A stretch of DNA of 64,000 bases from Lutjanus erythropterus (taxonomy: Eukaryota; Chordata; Actinopteri; Lutjaniformes; Lutjanidae). Position numbers and translations under genes: made by a program. Shown one piece after another: positions 26,310 to 51,642 of the stretch. A model generated the notes under the pieces. It saw only the letters and a program-made list of their open reading frames with translations, was not told where the DNA came from and did not search any database. Numbering within the stretch: position 1 is the first letter of the stretch; each line of letters begins with the position of its first letter. The DNA lies in contig CM034595.1 of the NCBI GenBank assembly GCA_020091685.1, forward strand, positions 19,639,564 through 19,703,563. The letters run 5' to 3'.

Positions 26310-27050
26310 CTGAGCAAGTCTGCAGAAACCTGATGGTTTTCTGCAACCAACAAACATCATGCATCATTTAGTCATGTGATTATGTGAATGATTACTTGTT
26401 ATGAATGTTACCCAAAATTGTTATTTAAATGCAGCACACAAGAGACAACTGGATATCAACTAGCACATACTACCATCCAATCAGTGTGCAGAGCGTTTAG
26501 TAAAAATTTTCAACATTTGGTGCCACCTTCTGGACAAACTCCAGCACAGCACAGTTCCTGTTGGAAGTAAAAAGGCACTTACTGTATTTGTCTATTTTTT
26601 CTGCACCAGTGTTAACAAGACAAAGTCGTATACCTTTATTTTATGATAATTATAATTTCCTAAATCAATGAAAGTATGTATGGTGTGATGTCATCTTCTG
26701 TCCATTCCTCTCTGAGCCTGAAGAGGTGGTTGAAACCTTCCAGTGTGTGTCTTTGGGAGATCCTCCCTCCACAAAAGGCAAATGATCTCTGGACAGATGA
26801 GGTCCACCGGGGTGATACTCTAGAAGATTTACAATGCTATCAGCACTGCAGTCAAGAGAGGAGGGAGGAATGAGCAGGGAGAAACAGCTGCAATAAGCGC
26901 CTTTTTTTATTACAAGTGATTATTTTTCTTTTTTTTTTTACAGATGCCTTCCTGTTTCACCATCATCCCAATATTCTTGTTAGTCACACTGTGTGTATGA
27001 CATTTTGAGTCTTAAACTCAGCTGTACTCAGCAGCACTTGTATGATTTCA
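26310..27050. repeat. Segmental duplicate, right copy (3' flank of THAP gene C)
   Basis: Counterpart of 21660-23100. Besides the shared blocks it contains the dscc1 exon-8 relic. It shows that the THAP genes were duplicated together with flanking DNA and were not retroposed. Confidence 0.65.
26673..26819 (-). pseudogene. Relic of dscc1 exon 8
   Basis: The plus strand reads gtgtgatgtcatcttctgtc and continues similar to the functional dscc1 exon 8 (31529-31677), through gaagaggtggtt, ttccag, agatcctc, ggcaaatg, tctctgg and gtccacc. Similarity continues past the exon into intron sequence (tcagcactgcag; aacagctg), so this is a genomic duplicate and not a cDNA copy. On the minus strand it still encodes FNHLF and EEWTEDDITPYI. 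The donor GT has become TT, and a one-base length difference breaks the frame in the middle. No other dscc1 exon is seen beside it. Confidence 0.85.
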
Positions 27051-27260
27051 GTGACCATTTCTTATAAATCTCAATTAAAACTGTGAGATGTTTAGAAAAT
27101 GGATGGTTACCAAATGTAAGTAAAGGGAATTACTCTATAAGGGCTCTGAGATTCCCTCCTTGAACCATGGGTACACAATATAGGTCTGTAAACACTAAAA
27201 ATAACTAAATAAAAAACAGAATAGAAACAACAGCACATTAGCAGAATAACAGAACTTTGT

Positions 27261-27266
27261 TTTATT
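27261..27266 (-). terminator. Candidate poly(A) signal of THAP gene C
   Basis: TTTATT on the plus strand (AATAAA on the minus) in ttgttttattacaacc, conserved with 23313-23318 behind gene B. It lies about 0.6 kb past the gene C stop. Confidence 0.5.
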
Positions 27267-27844
27267 ACAACCCACCTACTGACCCTGTCAATGTGTTTTA
27301 CATTTTTCCTATAAAAAGAAAATCACCTCTGTACATAAAATGAAACCCATGAAACAGGATCCAGCTTTGCAAAGGTTGCCAACCATTTACCAGTCAAGAA
27401 TTACATTAGTTTCCCTCTTTTGATACAGATTAAAGGGCCCAAACACTTTACTTTTAGTATAACACTCTGAAAGACATTGCCAGATAACAAAATAGTATTT
27501 AAAATCTTCAACCAGTCAGAGCACAAACACATCCCCCTACTGAAGTACTAACCAAACAAAAGCAGCATTAGTATCCCACAGATGGTCAGTGAAAGTTAAC
27601 TATTATTAAACAGTTCCACTGGAGCTGCTCAGGGCTTAGTGCCTTGGTCTAGGGCACACTGAAGGCAGTTGTCTTGACATGTGATCTTTTCCAGGCACTT
27701 TCTCTGTTCTGGTGACACATGTACTGCCATGTATATCAGATAGTTATCTTTTCAACATTCTTATTTGTTCCATTCACCAACCTCTCTCCACGAAGAGGTA
27801 AACAAAAAAGAAACAGCTGCTAATCCAGATGGTGACATGAGTCC

Positions 27845-29210
27845 TCATGTTGAAACCTCCGGTTCACAAGCCACTGTAGAAATGCTGGATTCTGAAGGGC
27901 CATCCTCCTTGTCTGTAAGACTGAGTCGAGGTCTCTTGGACGGTCTCTTTACTGTCGTTGGTTGTAGCAACAGTAATGGATGGTCCAAAGGGAAGGCGAT
28001 GGTGGCCACGCCACAATTTCTGCTGGCCACTCTCACCTGGGTAGCTTCAGTGCACAGACAAAGAAACCAATAATCCTGTCAGTGGTGTCTACAGCAGCAA
28101 TATAATATAATCAGTAAAAGCTGTGATATGTAGTACTACAAACCTGTACTTCGAATGCGTTGTAAAGTTCTCATGGAGAGCTGTGTGCCGACTGATATTT
28201 TCTCTGGCTGTTTCGGCTCTGGAGTTTCCAGGTGTAACTGTGTGCTGACAGATTTCCTCTCTGGAGGGTCAGTCTGACAGGCTACATGTCTTACAGCAGG
28301 AAAAATCAGACAAGCGCTGCCACCGGTGCCCTAAACAGCAACACAGAGAACAGTGACACTTTATGGATCTATTATTATAACTATTATGTAAAACAACAAA
28401 TTCTGAGACAAAAATATTTTTGTGAACAAAAACAAACCTCAAATTGTGACATTGTTGAAGTTGATACCATCACCTGTATAACATTTAAAAACAAAAGGAG
28501 TTAGCAGGTGGAAAATATTTGGACATAAGAAGGCACTTCAGGACATCAATCCGGGCATTTTTCACCATTTTCTGACATTTTAGAGACCATACCATATCCA
28601 AAGCATGATCAGGCTGACCAAAACAGTGATAGGCAGATCAACCGGGTCAATTATCTGGCATTTTGAGAAAGTAGGTATTTGCTGATGCCTGCCGTCATGT
28701 GATTGATCAACAAAAAATGTCTGCAGACGCATCTGCAGGCAGCCTGGTCAGTGTGGATGCTGGAGAACGACGCTAGCACTCCCCCTTGTGAGTTTTGGTG
28801 AGGTGGTGAAAAAGTTAGTTTGGAGCCCTGTCACATAACATTCAAACACTACATTTCCTCAGTTGCCATTTACAAGGAACAGCTGCTCCACAGAATATGT
28901 CTTGCTTAAATCAATAATGCTGCATACTTACAGGCTGTGATGCTGGATCTCCAGATTGGCCAGACAAAGTGGGAGCTGCCCCATCTTTCAGAACCAAGCG
29001 TTTGGAGAATCCAGCATTGAACTGAACCCTGTTTAGGAAGCAGTCTTCAGTAAAATGAAGGGAACACAAATAAAGGTTGTTAGGGATGTACTTCTGAGTA
29101 TCAGTGGGAAAAATGAATTTTAACCACTGATTCCTAATGTTGTCATCCTTTGGAAGTCCAAACAGAGACTGTTTGCCTGCGCACTGAAGATAACAGCGTC
29201 TTCTGGACAT
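27845..29210 (-). CDS. THAP-domain protein, gene C
   Basis: Three exons (minus strand): 29210-28932, 28330-28144, 28044-27845, joining in frame to 221 aa. Exon 1 is a THAP domain with ligands C6 and C10 (RCYLQC) and C49 and H52 (LCSLHF), W29 (NQWLKF), the DCF motif, GFSKRL and a GAAPTL box. Exon 2 is 60 nt longer than in gene B because a 20-codon stretch is duplicated (PERKSVSTQLHL then PEKISVGTQLSM). Exon 3 reads RNCGVATIAFPLDHPLLLLQ and KRPSKRPRLSL; by hand 53 of its 66 residues equal gene B. It is a probable nuclear DNA-binding protein of unknown target. Intron positions and phases (0, then 1) match gene B, so the genes are tandem duplicates. Confidence 0.8.
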
Positions 29211-30980
29211 GATGGGAATACGCGCCTCCTTTCTTCTTCGGTTTTATTGAAGGACTACGAAGCAACGTTAAAGACACATGCCACCACCTAGTGGTTACTG
29301 AACTGGAGTGTGTATGTTTTTATTTGTTCTGGCAGATGGTCGTGTTTGGAATGGGAACCCTAGACTTGCGAAAGATCTCGCGAGAGTGATCATGTTTACC
29401 CCAGCAATCTCACATTATAAAACATAATTCGTTTTTTTCTTCCTCCAAATTTTTCTTTAATCAGATGAGGGATAAAAACATGAGGAATACAATCATTTAA
29501 TAACAAAAATAGAGCAAAGAGAAAAGGAGGTCATGTTTTCTTAAAATGGTTGGTTGTGTAAAAGTAGTATTTTTAAAATACATTTGACTAACTTTATTGT
29601 TGACAAAATATTTGTTAGAAAAGCTCCAAATTAAACACTAATGAACATTATCAAAGTGATTATTCTAATAGTGTTTGCTACGAGAAGTCACGGGTCAATG
29701 TATCAACTGTCTAAAAAATTTTTGTTTTTTTATTCTTTCTGTTGATGCCATTAACAACACATCTGCTCTACATATTGATTGTTCATTAGACACATTACTT
29801 CCGTGCAGAAGTCTTACAAAACATGCAGGTACCATATCAAATATTATGCAGGTATTAGAAAATTAAATGCCTTTAAGAACCGTGTATGTAATGATGTGAT
29901 CATTCTGCTTCAAGAAAAATTCTTTAAAGCCAAATTTTTTAAATTTCTACTCTGGAATTATGCACCATAATTTGTCTTTATTCTTAATATAATGTTTAAT
30001 TCAGTTCAACTTGAAAATAACAATTAATTTGTAAAATATGAAATTAAAAATTAAGAAAACCCGCATCCAAATCTTGCAAGAGTTTCACAAATCTAAGGTA
30101 CACTTTTGACAAGTTTGTATAGATTTTTTTTTTTTTGTCAAATATTTCAAATATTTTAGCAGAGTGCCTAATAACACCTTGAACCTTCAAATTCTTATGG
30201 CAAGAACAGCAATGCTCGGTCAGACATATCGATATCCATCAATGTCACAGATCTATTATCTATAGATCACCGCTCATCTTCTTCACATGCAGCTCAGCTC
30301 TGCAAGTTGTAGTCTGTTTATTCAGTCAGTCCAATGAGAACTGCTCTTCTTCTTCGTTGCTTTTCAGAGGCAGCTTGTACCCACAATGTTGCATTACCGC
30401 CTGCCACAGGTTGAAGACTCATTCTCTTTGCTCAGGGATTTTGCTCAATTCCTGGATGTCTATGGGATCATGATTATTTTATTTGATTCCATAGCCAGTA
30501 CACAATTAAGCCAAGATATCATCATAATGCTACTAACGTCAGACAACACAAATACATAAAATGTAAAAACTAATGTAACTAGAGGAGTGTACGCAGTAGA
30601 ATGCAGATCTCCAGCAGGGAATCTGAAAAGTATATTTGGATTTAACTTGTTTTGCAATCATCAACATTTTGATTAGTAACTGTAATTTAATTGCATATCT
30701 TTTGTATATATTAAGAAAAATAATGCTAATTGGTCCAGTGGTATGTTAGTTTAGCTGCTGTTCCAGGTCCCTTGATTACACACTCAAGCAAGCAAAAAAA
30801 ACAGTTCTTCCCTAGCCCTCATCCTATTCTCTATAACAAATATCCTGCTCAATCTAGACTCTCAGAGGCCTAAAACCCTCTCACAACAGCCCCTGCACTT
30901 CTCCAGTGAATTTTCATTTTTGAACTATCTCTTTAAGGACAACAGGAGACCAAGAAAACCATCCATGTGATAACATGAAA
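29211..30980. other. Intergenic, THAP gene C to dscc1 3' end
   Basis: Directly before gene C is cctcctttcttcttcgg...ccaccacctagtgg, and before gene B cttcttcttcctgcag...cctccacctactggg; a related motif stands at 30342-30410. These look like pieces of a dispersed repeat near the THAP 5' ends. The stretch 30420-30940 holds a repeat ending gaactatctctttaagg, related to the one starting at 48437. No coding gene seen. Confidence 0.45.
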
Positions 30981-30986
30981 ATCTAT

Positions 30987-30992
30987 TTTATT
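30987..30992 (-). terminator. Candidate dscc1 polyadenylation signal
   Basis: TTTATT on the plus strand (AATAAA on the minus) in ctattttattacaaag, about 250 bp beyond the dscc1 stop. It is the nearest strong signal on that strand. Confidence 0.5.
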
Positions 30993-31237
30993 ACAAAGAT
31001 GTAGCTTTTTTTTTTTTTTTTTACTGATGTAGACTTTTAAACATTTTTTTAACATTTGTATTCCAATTTGTTATTTTATCAAACTAGCAAGATAAACTGC
31101 TGCAAGATATCTGACTGATAAATACCTTCCATGCTAACAAGGCATTAGGAACAACAATTGTGAGTAAAATAATTTTGACAATTAGAAAAACCTCTGGGAC
31201 AAAACATAACCACATTAAATTTCAAATGTCAATGAAT

Positions 31238-34200
31238 TTATGTAGCCACAGGCCTTCTGGAGTTGAAGACCTTGATGCCATTTTGCATTGAAGATCGAGC
31301 ATATTTGGTCAGGAGGGCTCCAGTTGTCTGTTTCTCTCCACACAGGTCTCTGAACAACGAGAAGAGTGAGGAAGCATTACACATTGTAACATATCAGATG
31401 GCTAAAGAAATTACTTGTCATTATTTTCTCCACTAATTCCAACAAAACAAATTAAATTAATAAAGTGCCTTTATTTTATTCATTTTATTTTAATAATTAT
31501 GACCATGTCCCAAATAGATGATCCCTACTGTATGTACGGTGTGATGTCATCTTCTGTCCATTTCTCTCTGAGTGAGAAGAGGTGGTTAAAGCGCTCCAGC
31601 GTGTCCTCAGGTAGATCCTCGACCCGCAGCAGGCAAATGGTCTCTGGTCGGGAGGCGTGGTCCACCAAGGCAACACTCTGAAAGATTCAGAACGCCGTCA
31701 GCACTGCAGCCAGTTTCTCAAGAGATGTCAGTAGAAATGAACAGCGATAAACAGCTGTAGCAAGCAGCTATTTTACTACAAGAACAAGGTTATCGACAAA
31801 AATATTTCCCACATGTTACGTGATATAATAATAAAACAGAAAGGTATTTATTCCATATCTGACAGGTAGGAATGTTTGAAATGAATTTCAAATTCTATTA
31901 AAATGAGGCCAGGTTTATTTTGATGATCTGTAGATCTCTTGTATGAGATTTTAGATTATGTATATGTACAGATTTTGAGAAAGAAACCTTCTCAAAAACA
32001 CGATCACACACTTGAATGAATATTAGCCATATTTTGCCAATCATACATTCATGTAAATCTTACAAACTGGACCTTTAACCTTTATAAAAAATGCAGAGAT
32101 TGCCTGTTCCATTTCATCAGGATTTCTGCAAGTTTCAATGAGTTCAATTTAAGAACTTTTAAGACCTTTTCAGTTCATTTTCATGTTCATACTGGCATAA
32201 AAGTGCATTCAGAGTTTGCATTAGTGGTTACTAAGCCGTTGTTGGTTTTGATTTGCAATTGGTTCAAGATCAATAGCTGACAATTTTTGCAAAAATATAA
32301 AAGTGAGAGTGGAGTAAAATCCACCTTTTTTACACACATTAACATGATAAATCAATTTTTAACACCTGTCGAAATTGATGACTTTAATACTTTTTAGGGA
32401 CCTGCAGAACCCTGATTTTGTGACCAGAAACAATATGAAGCTGCACTCTTGAGAGGAAGACTTGTTTCAGATAGAGACAGAGCTCTCAAGTGTGCAGATT
32501 GAATCAATTATTTTATCTTAATCACCATACCATTGGAATTTTTAATTTAATTTCCATCTCTTCTCTTTAAAGGACTTTGAGGATTGTGTGGAAAAAAGTA
32601 GAAAACCTGCATAAAAATGCACATCTTGTACTGTAACTACAACATAGTGAAAAAATAAAACTCCAGCACATATCCTCTACTCAGTATATACTGCAGTATC
32701 AACAAGAGAGGTGTAGTTAAGAGGGGTACGGGCGTACCTTTAGCTGCTCCAGTCTTGTGCTCATGCCCTCTGGCACACTCTGCTGCCAGACTTCCTGAAA
32801 CTCCCTCAGGTTGAACTTTACAGCGTTTTGCAGCAGCAGTAGCGCCATGCCCCGGCACACTTTATCCTCATGTAGTGCATAAAAAACCTTGTCTATATAA
32901 AAGAAGGAGGATACAGAGGTGTTAGTACTAGTTTCAGGTTGTGTGCTATTCTACTACATATTTACTGATGAAAACATTTTGAGCCTTTATAGATTGTTTT
33001 ACCATTTTCAGTAAAACGCTTCCCATAGCAGTTCAAACAGTGCTCGATCATCTCTCTGTGAAATGGAAGAAAAGTTGTTGAAGCAAAGCTGAGTTTTGAT
33101 TATGAGAATATTTTAGACTTACGATAGATGCTCAGAGTCAGCATAACCTCATTATGTTATTTGGGTAGTTTTTTCTTGCGTTAACATGGCAAAAACTTGT
33201 AACTGTCAAAATTTTACTTTTGTTGTTGCATGAGCATGAGGATCAGAGACATTTACTTACTTGGGTTCCAGTGGAGCCAACTCTTCCAGACTGGTTTGAA
33301 GGGAAACCTTGTTGAAGGACCACGACTCAGAATCCACCAGCTGAGTCACGTGACCAAGCAGCTTCATCTCGTAGTCAAAGTCCAGCACGCGCCAGTAGCC
33401 TGATCAACAGAAAGGATACTCTCTCTAAACACCTGGTAGCTCTCTGTATTTATATGTGTATTGGAAACTATAGTTAAGAATAGAACTGCACTGTACCTCC
33501 CAGGGGCACCGCAAAGAAAATGATTTTGTACCCGTTTACCCACCCAACATACATGTAGTTATTATACATGCCTTTATTGTTCAAATGTCACTATTTACCA
33601 TCTATCTGACAGGCATGGATGGTCTCTAAATGGGTCTTCAACTCTTCTTCACTGGCCTGGATCCTCTCCAACAGATCCTCCATAGTGTACTAGTAACAGG
33701 AACACAGAAAACCCCTTTTTAACAGCTACAATAACATTCAAAAGAAGTGAAACATTCTTACATCTTAGCTATACTCAAATGTATGGTTCAAAAGGCATTT
33801 ATCTCCAGTAAAAAGAGGACAAACCACATACAAATATTGACATAGAAGCTCTATATTCTTTCATTAAATGCATGACATGAGGCAGTCAGTTGCATGTAAG
33901 GTAAAGGTACCAGTCTTTTACCAAGACTACTAAGAGTAAAAACTTGACATTATTGGTCTGTATACAAAGTCCTACAGGACATTATGACGAACTTCACTGT
34001 AGAATATGCTTACCCTGTTTTCTGTATTCTCCTCCTGCCCTGCCAAAGCAGGTCCATTGTAAGGATTCTCCATTAAAAGGTTCTTCAGTTTCTTCAGTTT
34101 GGGACGCTGTTTCCTCAGTTCCCAGTAGCTGTTACAAAATCCCCAGATCTACAACAGAAGTAGGATATTGTTAGTGTATGTGGGTCTTAAATGCAATTAA

Positions 34201-35136
34201 CCTTTGTGTGTACATGTACCCAGTAATTGTGTCTGTTTGTGTGGTTGTTACAGTATACCAGGTAGGTATCTGTGTGTGCCATTTCCATACCTGAGTGTGC
34301 ACCAGGTGAGAGCTGTCCTGGCTGTTAGTTAGCTGATCTGGTGTCCTGCATCCTGGTACAAAGAGCAGCAGGTTGGATGTGTCCGCTATTTTCAGATCAT
34401 AGGTTTTGTCACCAGTACAGAGAACCGCACGCTCATCCTTATCCCCTCGAATCACTAGACTGGAAGAGGAGGAAATTATATCATATTAAAAAATGAAGAA
34501 AGAAAAATGACAGTTATTTAATAATAAATCTGATGTATACAGTAGTTTTGTTCACATAAAAATTGTTTTTCCTTTCAACTTCAGGTGCTTCTGCTTTACT
34601 TCTTTAATAAAATAAAATAAAGTAGCCAGCCATGACCTCAGCATGGGAAAAAAAGGCATAAACTGTTGGCACTAAAGTTTATTCGTGTAAGGCACTGGCA
34701 TAAAAAGACTCACTGGTTCCACTCTCTCAAATGACAGATTTACCTTTTTACGTTATTGTAATTAAATAAACTTTCGATTTTGGACTTTTATTAGATAAAA
34801 CAAGCCCTCTGACGATGTCACCTTGGGCCTTGGGGAACTTGTTAGGTGTATTTTTTATTTTTGACATTCAAAGCGATTAAACATTTATTCTATAGATTAA
34901 TCGCGGCTGAAATGATCAGATTTTATGGCAGAACAGAATAACACGGAACACAAATTAACACCTCACCTCTGCCCAGCTTCTATGTGTTTACACAGTGTGT
35001 CGTCCAGCTCCATTAGGCAGTAGTCTGCAGATGAAACGTTTTCCCCGAAAGACAGACAGTGAATTGTTTTCTGCAGGTCCTCCTCTTTCAGCTTGGCTAT
35101 CTGCAGAGTGGCCTGAACCTCCTCTAATGTTCTCAT
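31238..35136 (-). CDS. dscc1: Sister chromatid cohesion protein DCC1, complete
   Basis: Subunit of the alternative clamp loader Ctf18-RFC (with CHTF18 and CHTF8), which loads PCNA and links replication to sister-chromatid cohesion in the nucleus. Nine exons on the minus strand join in frame: 35136-34967, 34459-34291, 34148-34014, 33689-33599, 33399-33261, 33055-33003, 32892-32738, 31677-31529, 31349-31238. The product is 390 aa (human 393). Recognised stretches are EEVQATLQIAKL at the N-terminus, VIRGDKDERAVLC and GDKTYDLKIADTSNLLLF, YWELRKQRPKLKKLK, GYWRVLDFDYEMKLL, FNLREFQEVWQQSVPEGM, LREKWTEDDITPYIQDLCGE and the end SSMQNGIKVFNSRRPVAT. The C-terminal third corresponds to the winged-helix part that contacts DNA polymerase epsilon in the family. 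All introns are GT-AG and every phase matches. The gene shares its promoter with mrpl13. Confidence 0.97.
32118..32414. repeat. MITE-like element in dscc1 intron 7
   Basis: Starts CAGGATTTCTGCAAGTTTC and ends in GGGACCTGCAGAACCCTG, imperfect inverted ends of about 17 bp. Inside are aatttaagaacttttaagacc on the left and gactttaatactttttaggg on the right, again inverted. About 300 bp with no coding capacity. A fragment of the same family is at about 20780-20860. Confidence 0.7.
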
Positions 35137-35639
35137 ATTGGCTCAGACGGCGATTTAGGTCGATAACGTGTCGATTAACTGCCCGGTTTTGACTCGCAAA
35201 ACAAACTGTCACAAACGATGTAATAATGTATAATGTATAAAACCAGTCAAAACTGACGTTACTTTGTAGCAATACTCGCTGACTGTCAAATTTCCCCGCT
35301 CTCTCGCTGTCGCGGGAAGGAAGTGTAGCAACTACGTAGAGGTGCGACGCCAAAATAGAACCGGGTGGAAACCATTACTCGACCGATAACTTTAATAAAT
35401 GCTAAAATAATGATCCTCTATTTATATAAAGGTAGTTATTGAGATATATAAGCATATAACTTGAGCGTAGCCATGAAATAACTGTAAAAAAAATGTTTCA
35501 CGAGCTAATTATAATTAAACTTGTAACATAAAAAAAATGAAGTCTCAAATCCTGTTTCAACCGGGTAAAATTAACAAACGGACCGTCACTCACGTTGAGG
35601 GTCAAATGTTTTGAGGGTGTGCTAGTACTGCCACCCGAA
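35137..35639. promoter_or_regulatory. Bidirectional dscc1/mrpl13 promoter
   Basis: Only 503 bp separate the two start codons of divergently transcribed genes. The stretch has an E2F-like GCGGGAA at 35312-35318 overlapping an ETS-like AGGAAGTG at 35318-35325, nearer the dscc1 side, and no obvious TATA box at either start. E2F control would suit dscc1, an S-phase gene; that link is inferred from the motif only. Confidence 0.7.
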
Positions 35640-50170
<14,531 letters not shown>

Positions 50171-50469
50171 AATCAAGGCTGCCCAACGTGACCAAAGCTC
50201 TGACAGGTTTTTTCACATTACCCACTGAAAGCAAACAGTTTCCTTGACCAGATTACGATACCTGACAGTGTTGTAAAGATCAGAGGCCTGTTTATTTGTT
50301 TCAAGATTTTCTCTTTTCAGAAACAAAAACAGTCAAATTTTGTGCAAATCCAGGAAACAGCACTGGCATCACAGCTGGACTGGAATCATAATCTAGATGC
50401 CAACATCATCAACATAAACTGTGTACTACTCTATACACAATATAGCTCTCTGTCAGAGGTATTACCCTT

Positions 50470-51175
50470 AACTGGATAGTTTGGTTTATTTGAAGTGGGG
50501 TTGTATGAGGTATTTATTGGTAGTCAGTGTATTACCTACAGTAGATGCTAGTCAGCAAGCTCTCAGTTAAAAGCAGAGAGGCGCACCAACATGGAGGCTA
50601 AGCAATGTATTGCTTTGGACAGGATCAGCAACTAAAGGTAGTTCAGCCACTTAAAAAAAAATCTGTAGCGTTTAAGTGTGCGTTTTATTTAGAATATGTT
50701 CTCTGCTTTACTTTGCCGTCAGACAGCCTTTTCTGACGGGTTTCCACCATCATATAAGCTGAATCTCATACTCACTCACTCAACCAAACTTTGACAAAAG
50801 CAGTAATTTTACCTCACAGAACAAAGGAGTTGCTTGTCTACTGCTGCCTCGACCTGTTTGTGATATTGTGTGACTTTGGCGAATCCTTACAAACAAACAC
50901 ACAGATCGATGCAGCGGTAGACCAGTAACTCTTGTGTTCTGCAAGGTAAAATAACCAGTTTTGACAGTGAAGCCTGGCTGGTTCAGAAAGAGTGATATTT
51001 AACTGACATAACTGTGTTACATATTGCAAAAAGCTGTCTAACACCAAGGTAAAGTGAAAATATTAAAAATATTATATTTATAATATATTTTAAATGTAGT
51101 GTACACTTACAATACACTGACTATGGATAAGTACATCATACGACCCCACTTTAAAAATCAGAACTATCCCTTTAA
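50470..51175. repeat. Fold-back element, copy 2, in the mrpl13 3' UTR
   Basis: Left arm aactggatagtttgg...gtggggttgtatgaggtatt...gtcagtgtattacc; right arm ends cactgactatggataagtac...cgaccccac...aactatcccttt. The arms are near-complementary. The element lies between the mrpl13 stop (50170) and its poly(A) signal (51505), so the transcript should contain it. Confidence 0.75.
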
Positions 51176-51504
51176 CAGCAGACCTGCATTATCCAGCGAC
51201 AGCTTGAGATTTTACCATGTGGCTCGGCTCTGATCAGAGAAAATCAGATTCTGTGGGTTTTCCTCTGATTACACAACCATGAAATGATCAGATCTGGCCC
51301 ATAAAAAAATGACATCTGTTAGAGCCGATCCTGCCTGTGAAGGGTTGTGGGTTCACAGCGAAACCAATTAATGTGTTACTATGACAACATTCAAATCTTA
51401 ACTTTGGTCAGGAAATCCTGAGCTTTTTTGTCTTGTCAGTGTGTTGGAAATATCCATTTTGTTGTTAAAGTGTAAATCAATTCTGTTCCATTGTAAAATA
51501 GGCC

Positions 51505-51510
51505 AATAAA
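51505..51510 (+). terminator. Candidate mrpl13 polyadenylation signal
   Basis: AATAAA within ggccaataaacagtttaataaacc; a second AATAAA follows within 15 bp. It implies a 3' UTR of about 1.35 kb. The nearby signal for the opposite gene supports a gene boundary here. Confidence 0.6.
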
Positions 51511-51636
51511 CAGTTTAATAAACCTGTTCTCATCAAGTAGTGTTTTTATATAAATGCTGCAGTTAAAGTTTGATCTTTTCATGTTATTTAAGTTCAACAA
51601 ATGACCCAAAACACAACTTTATAGTCTCATTACAGA

Positions 51637-51642
51637 TTTATT
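51637..51642 (-). terminator. Candidate col14a1 polyadenylation signal
   Basis: TTTATT on the plus strand (AATAAA on the minus) within acagatttattggtt. With the stop at 53617 the 3' UTR would be about 2.0 kb (51637-53616). This stretch holds no other gene that I can support. Confidence 0.55.

Noticed and set aside
31415-31681. Plus-strand open frame similar to one at 26676-26873
   Set aside because: The similarity is real but both are antisense readings of dscc1 exon 8 and its relic; no plus-strand gene is implied.
34988-35353. Minus-strand open frame of 121 codons over the dscc1 first exon
   Set aside because: Different frame from dscc1, whose first exon (35136-34967) matches the known protein and splices correctly.
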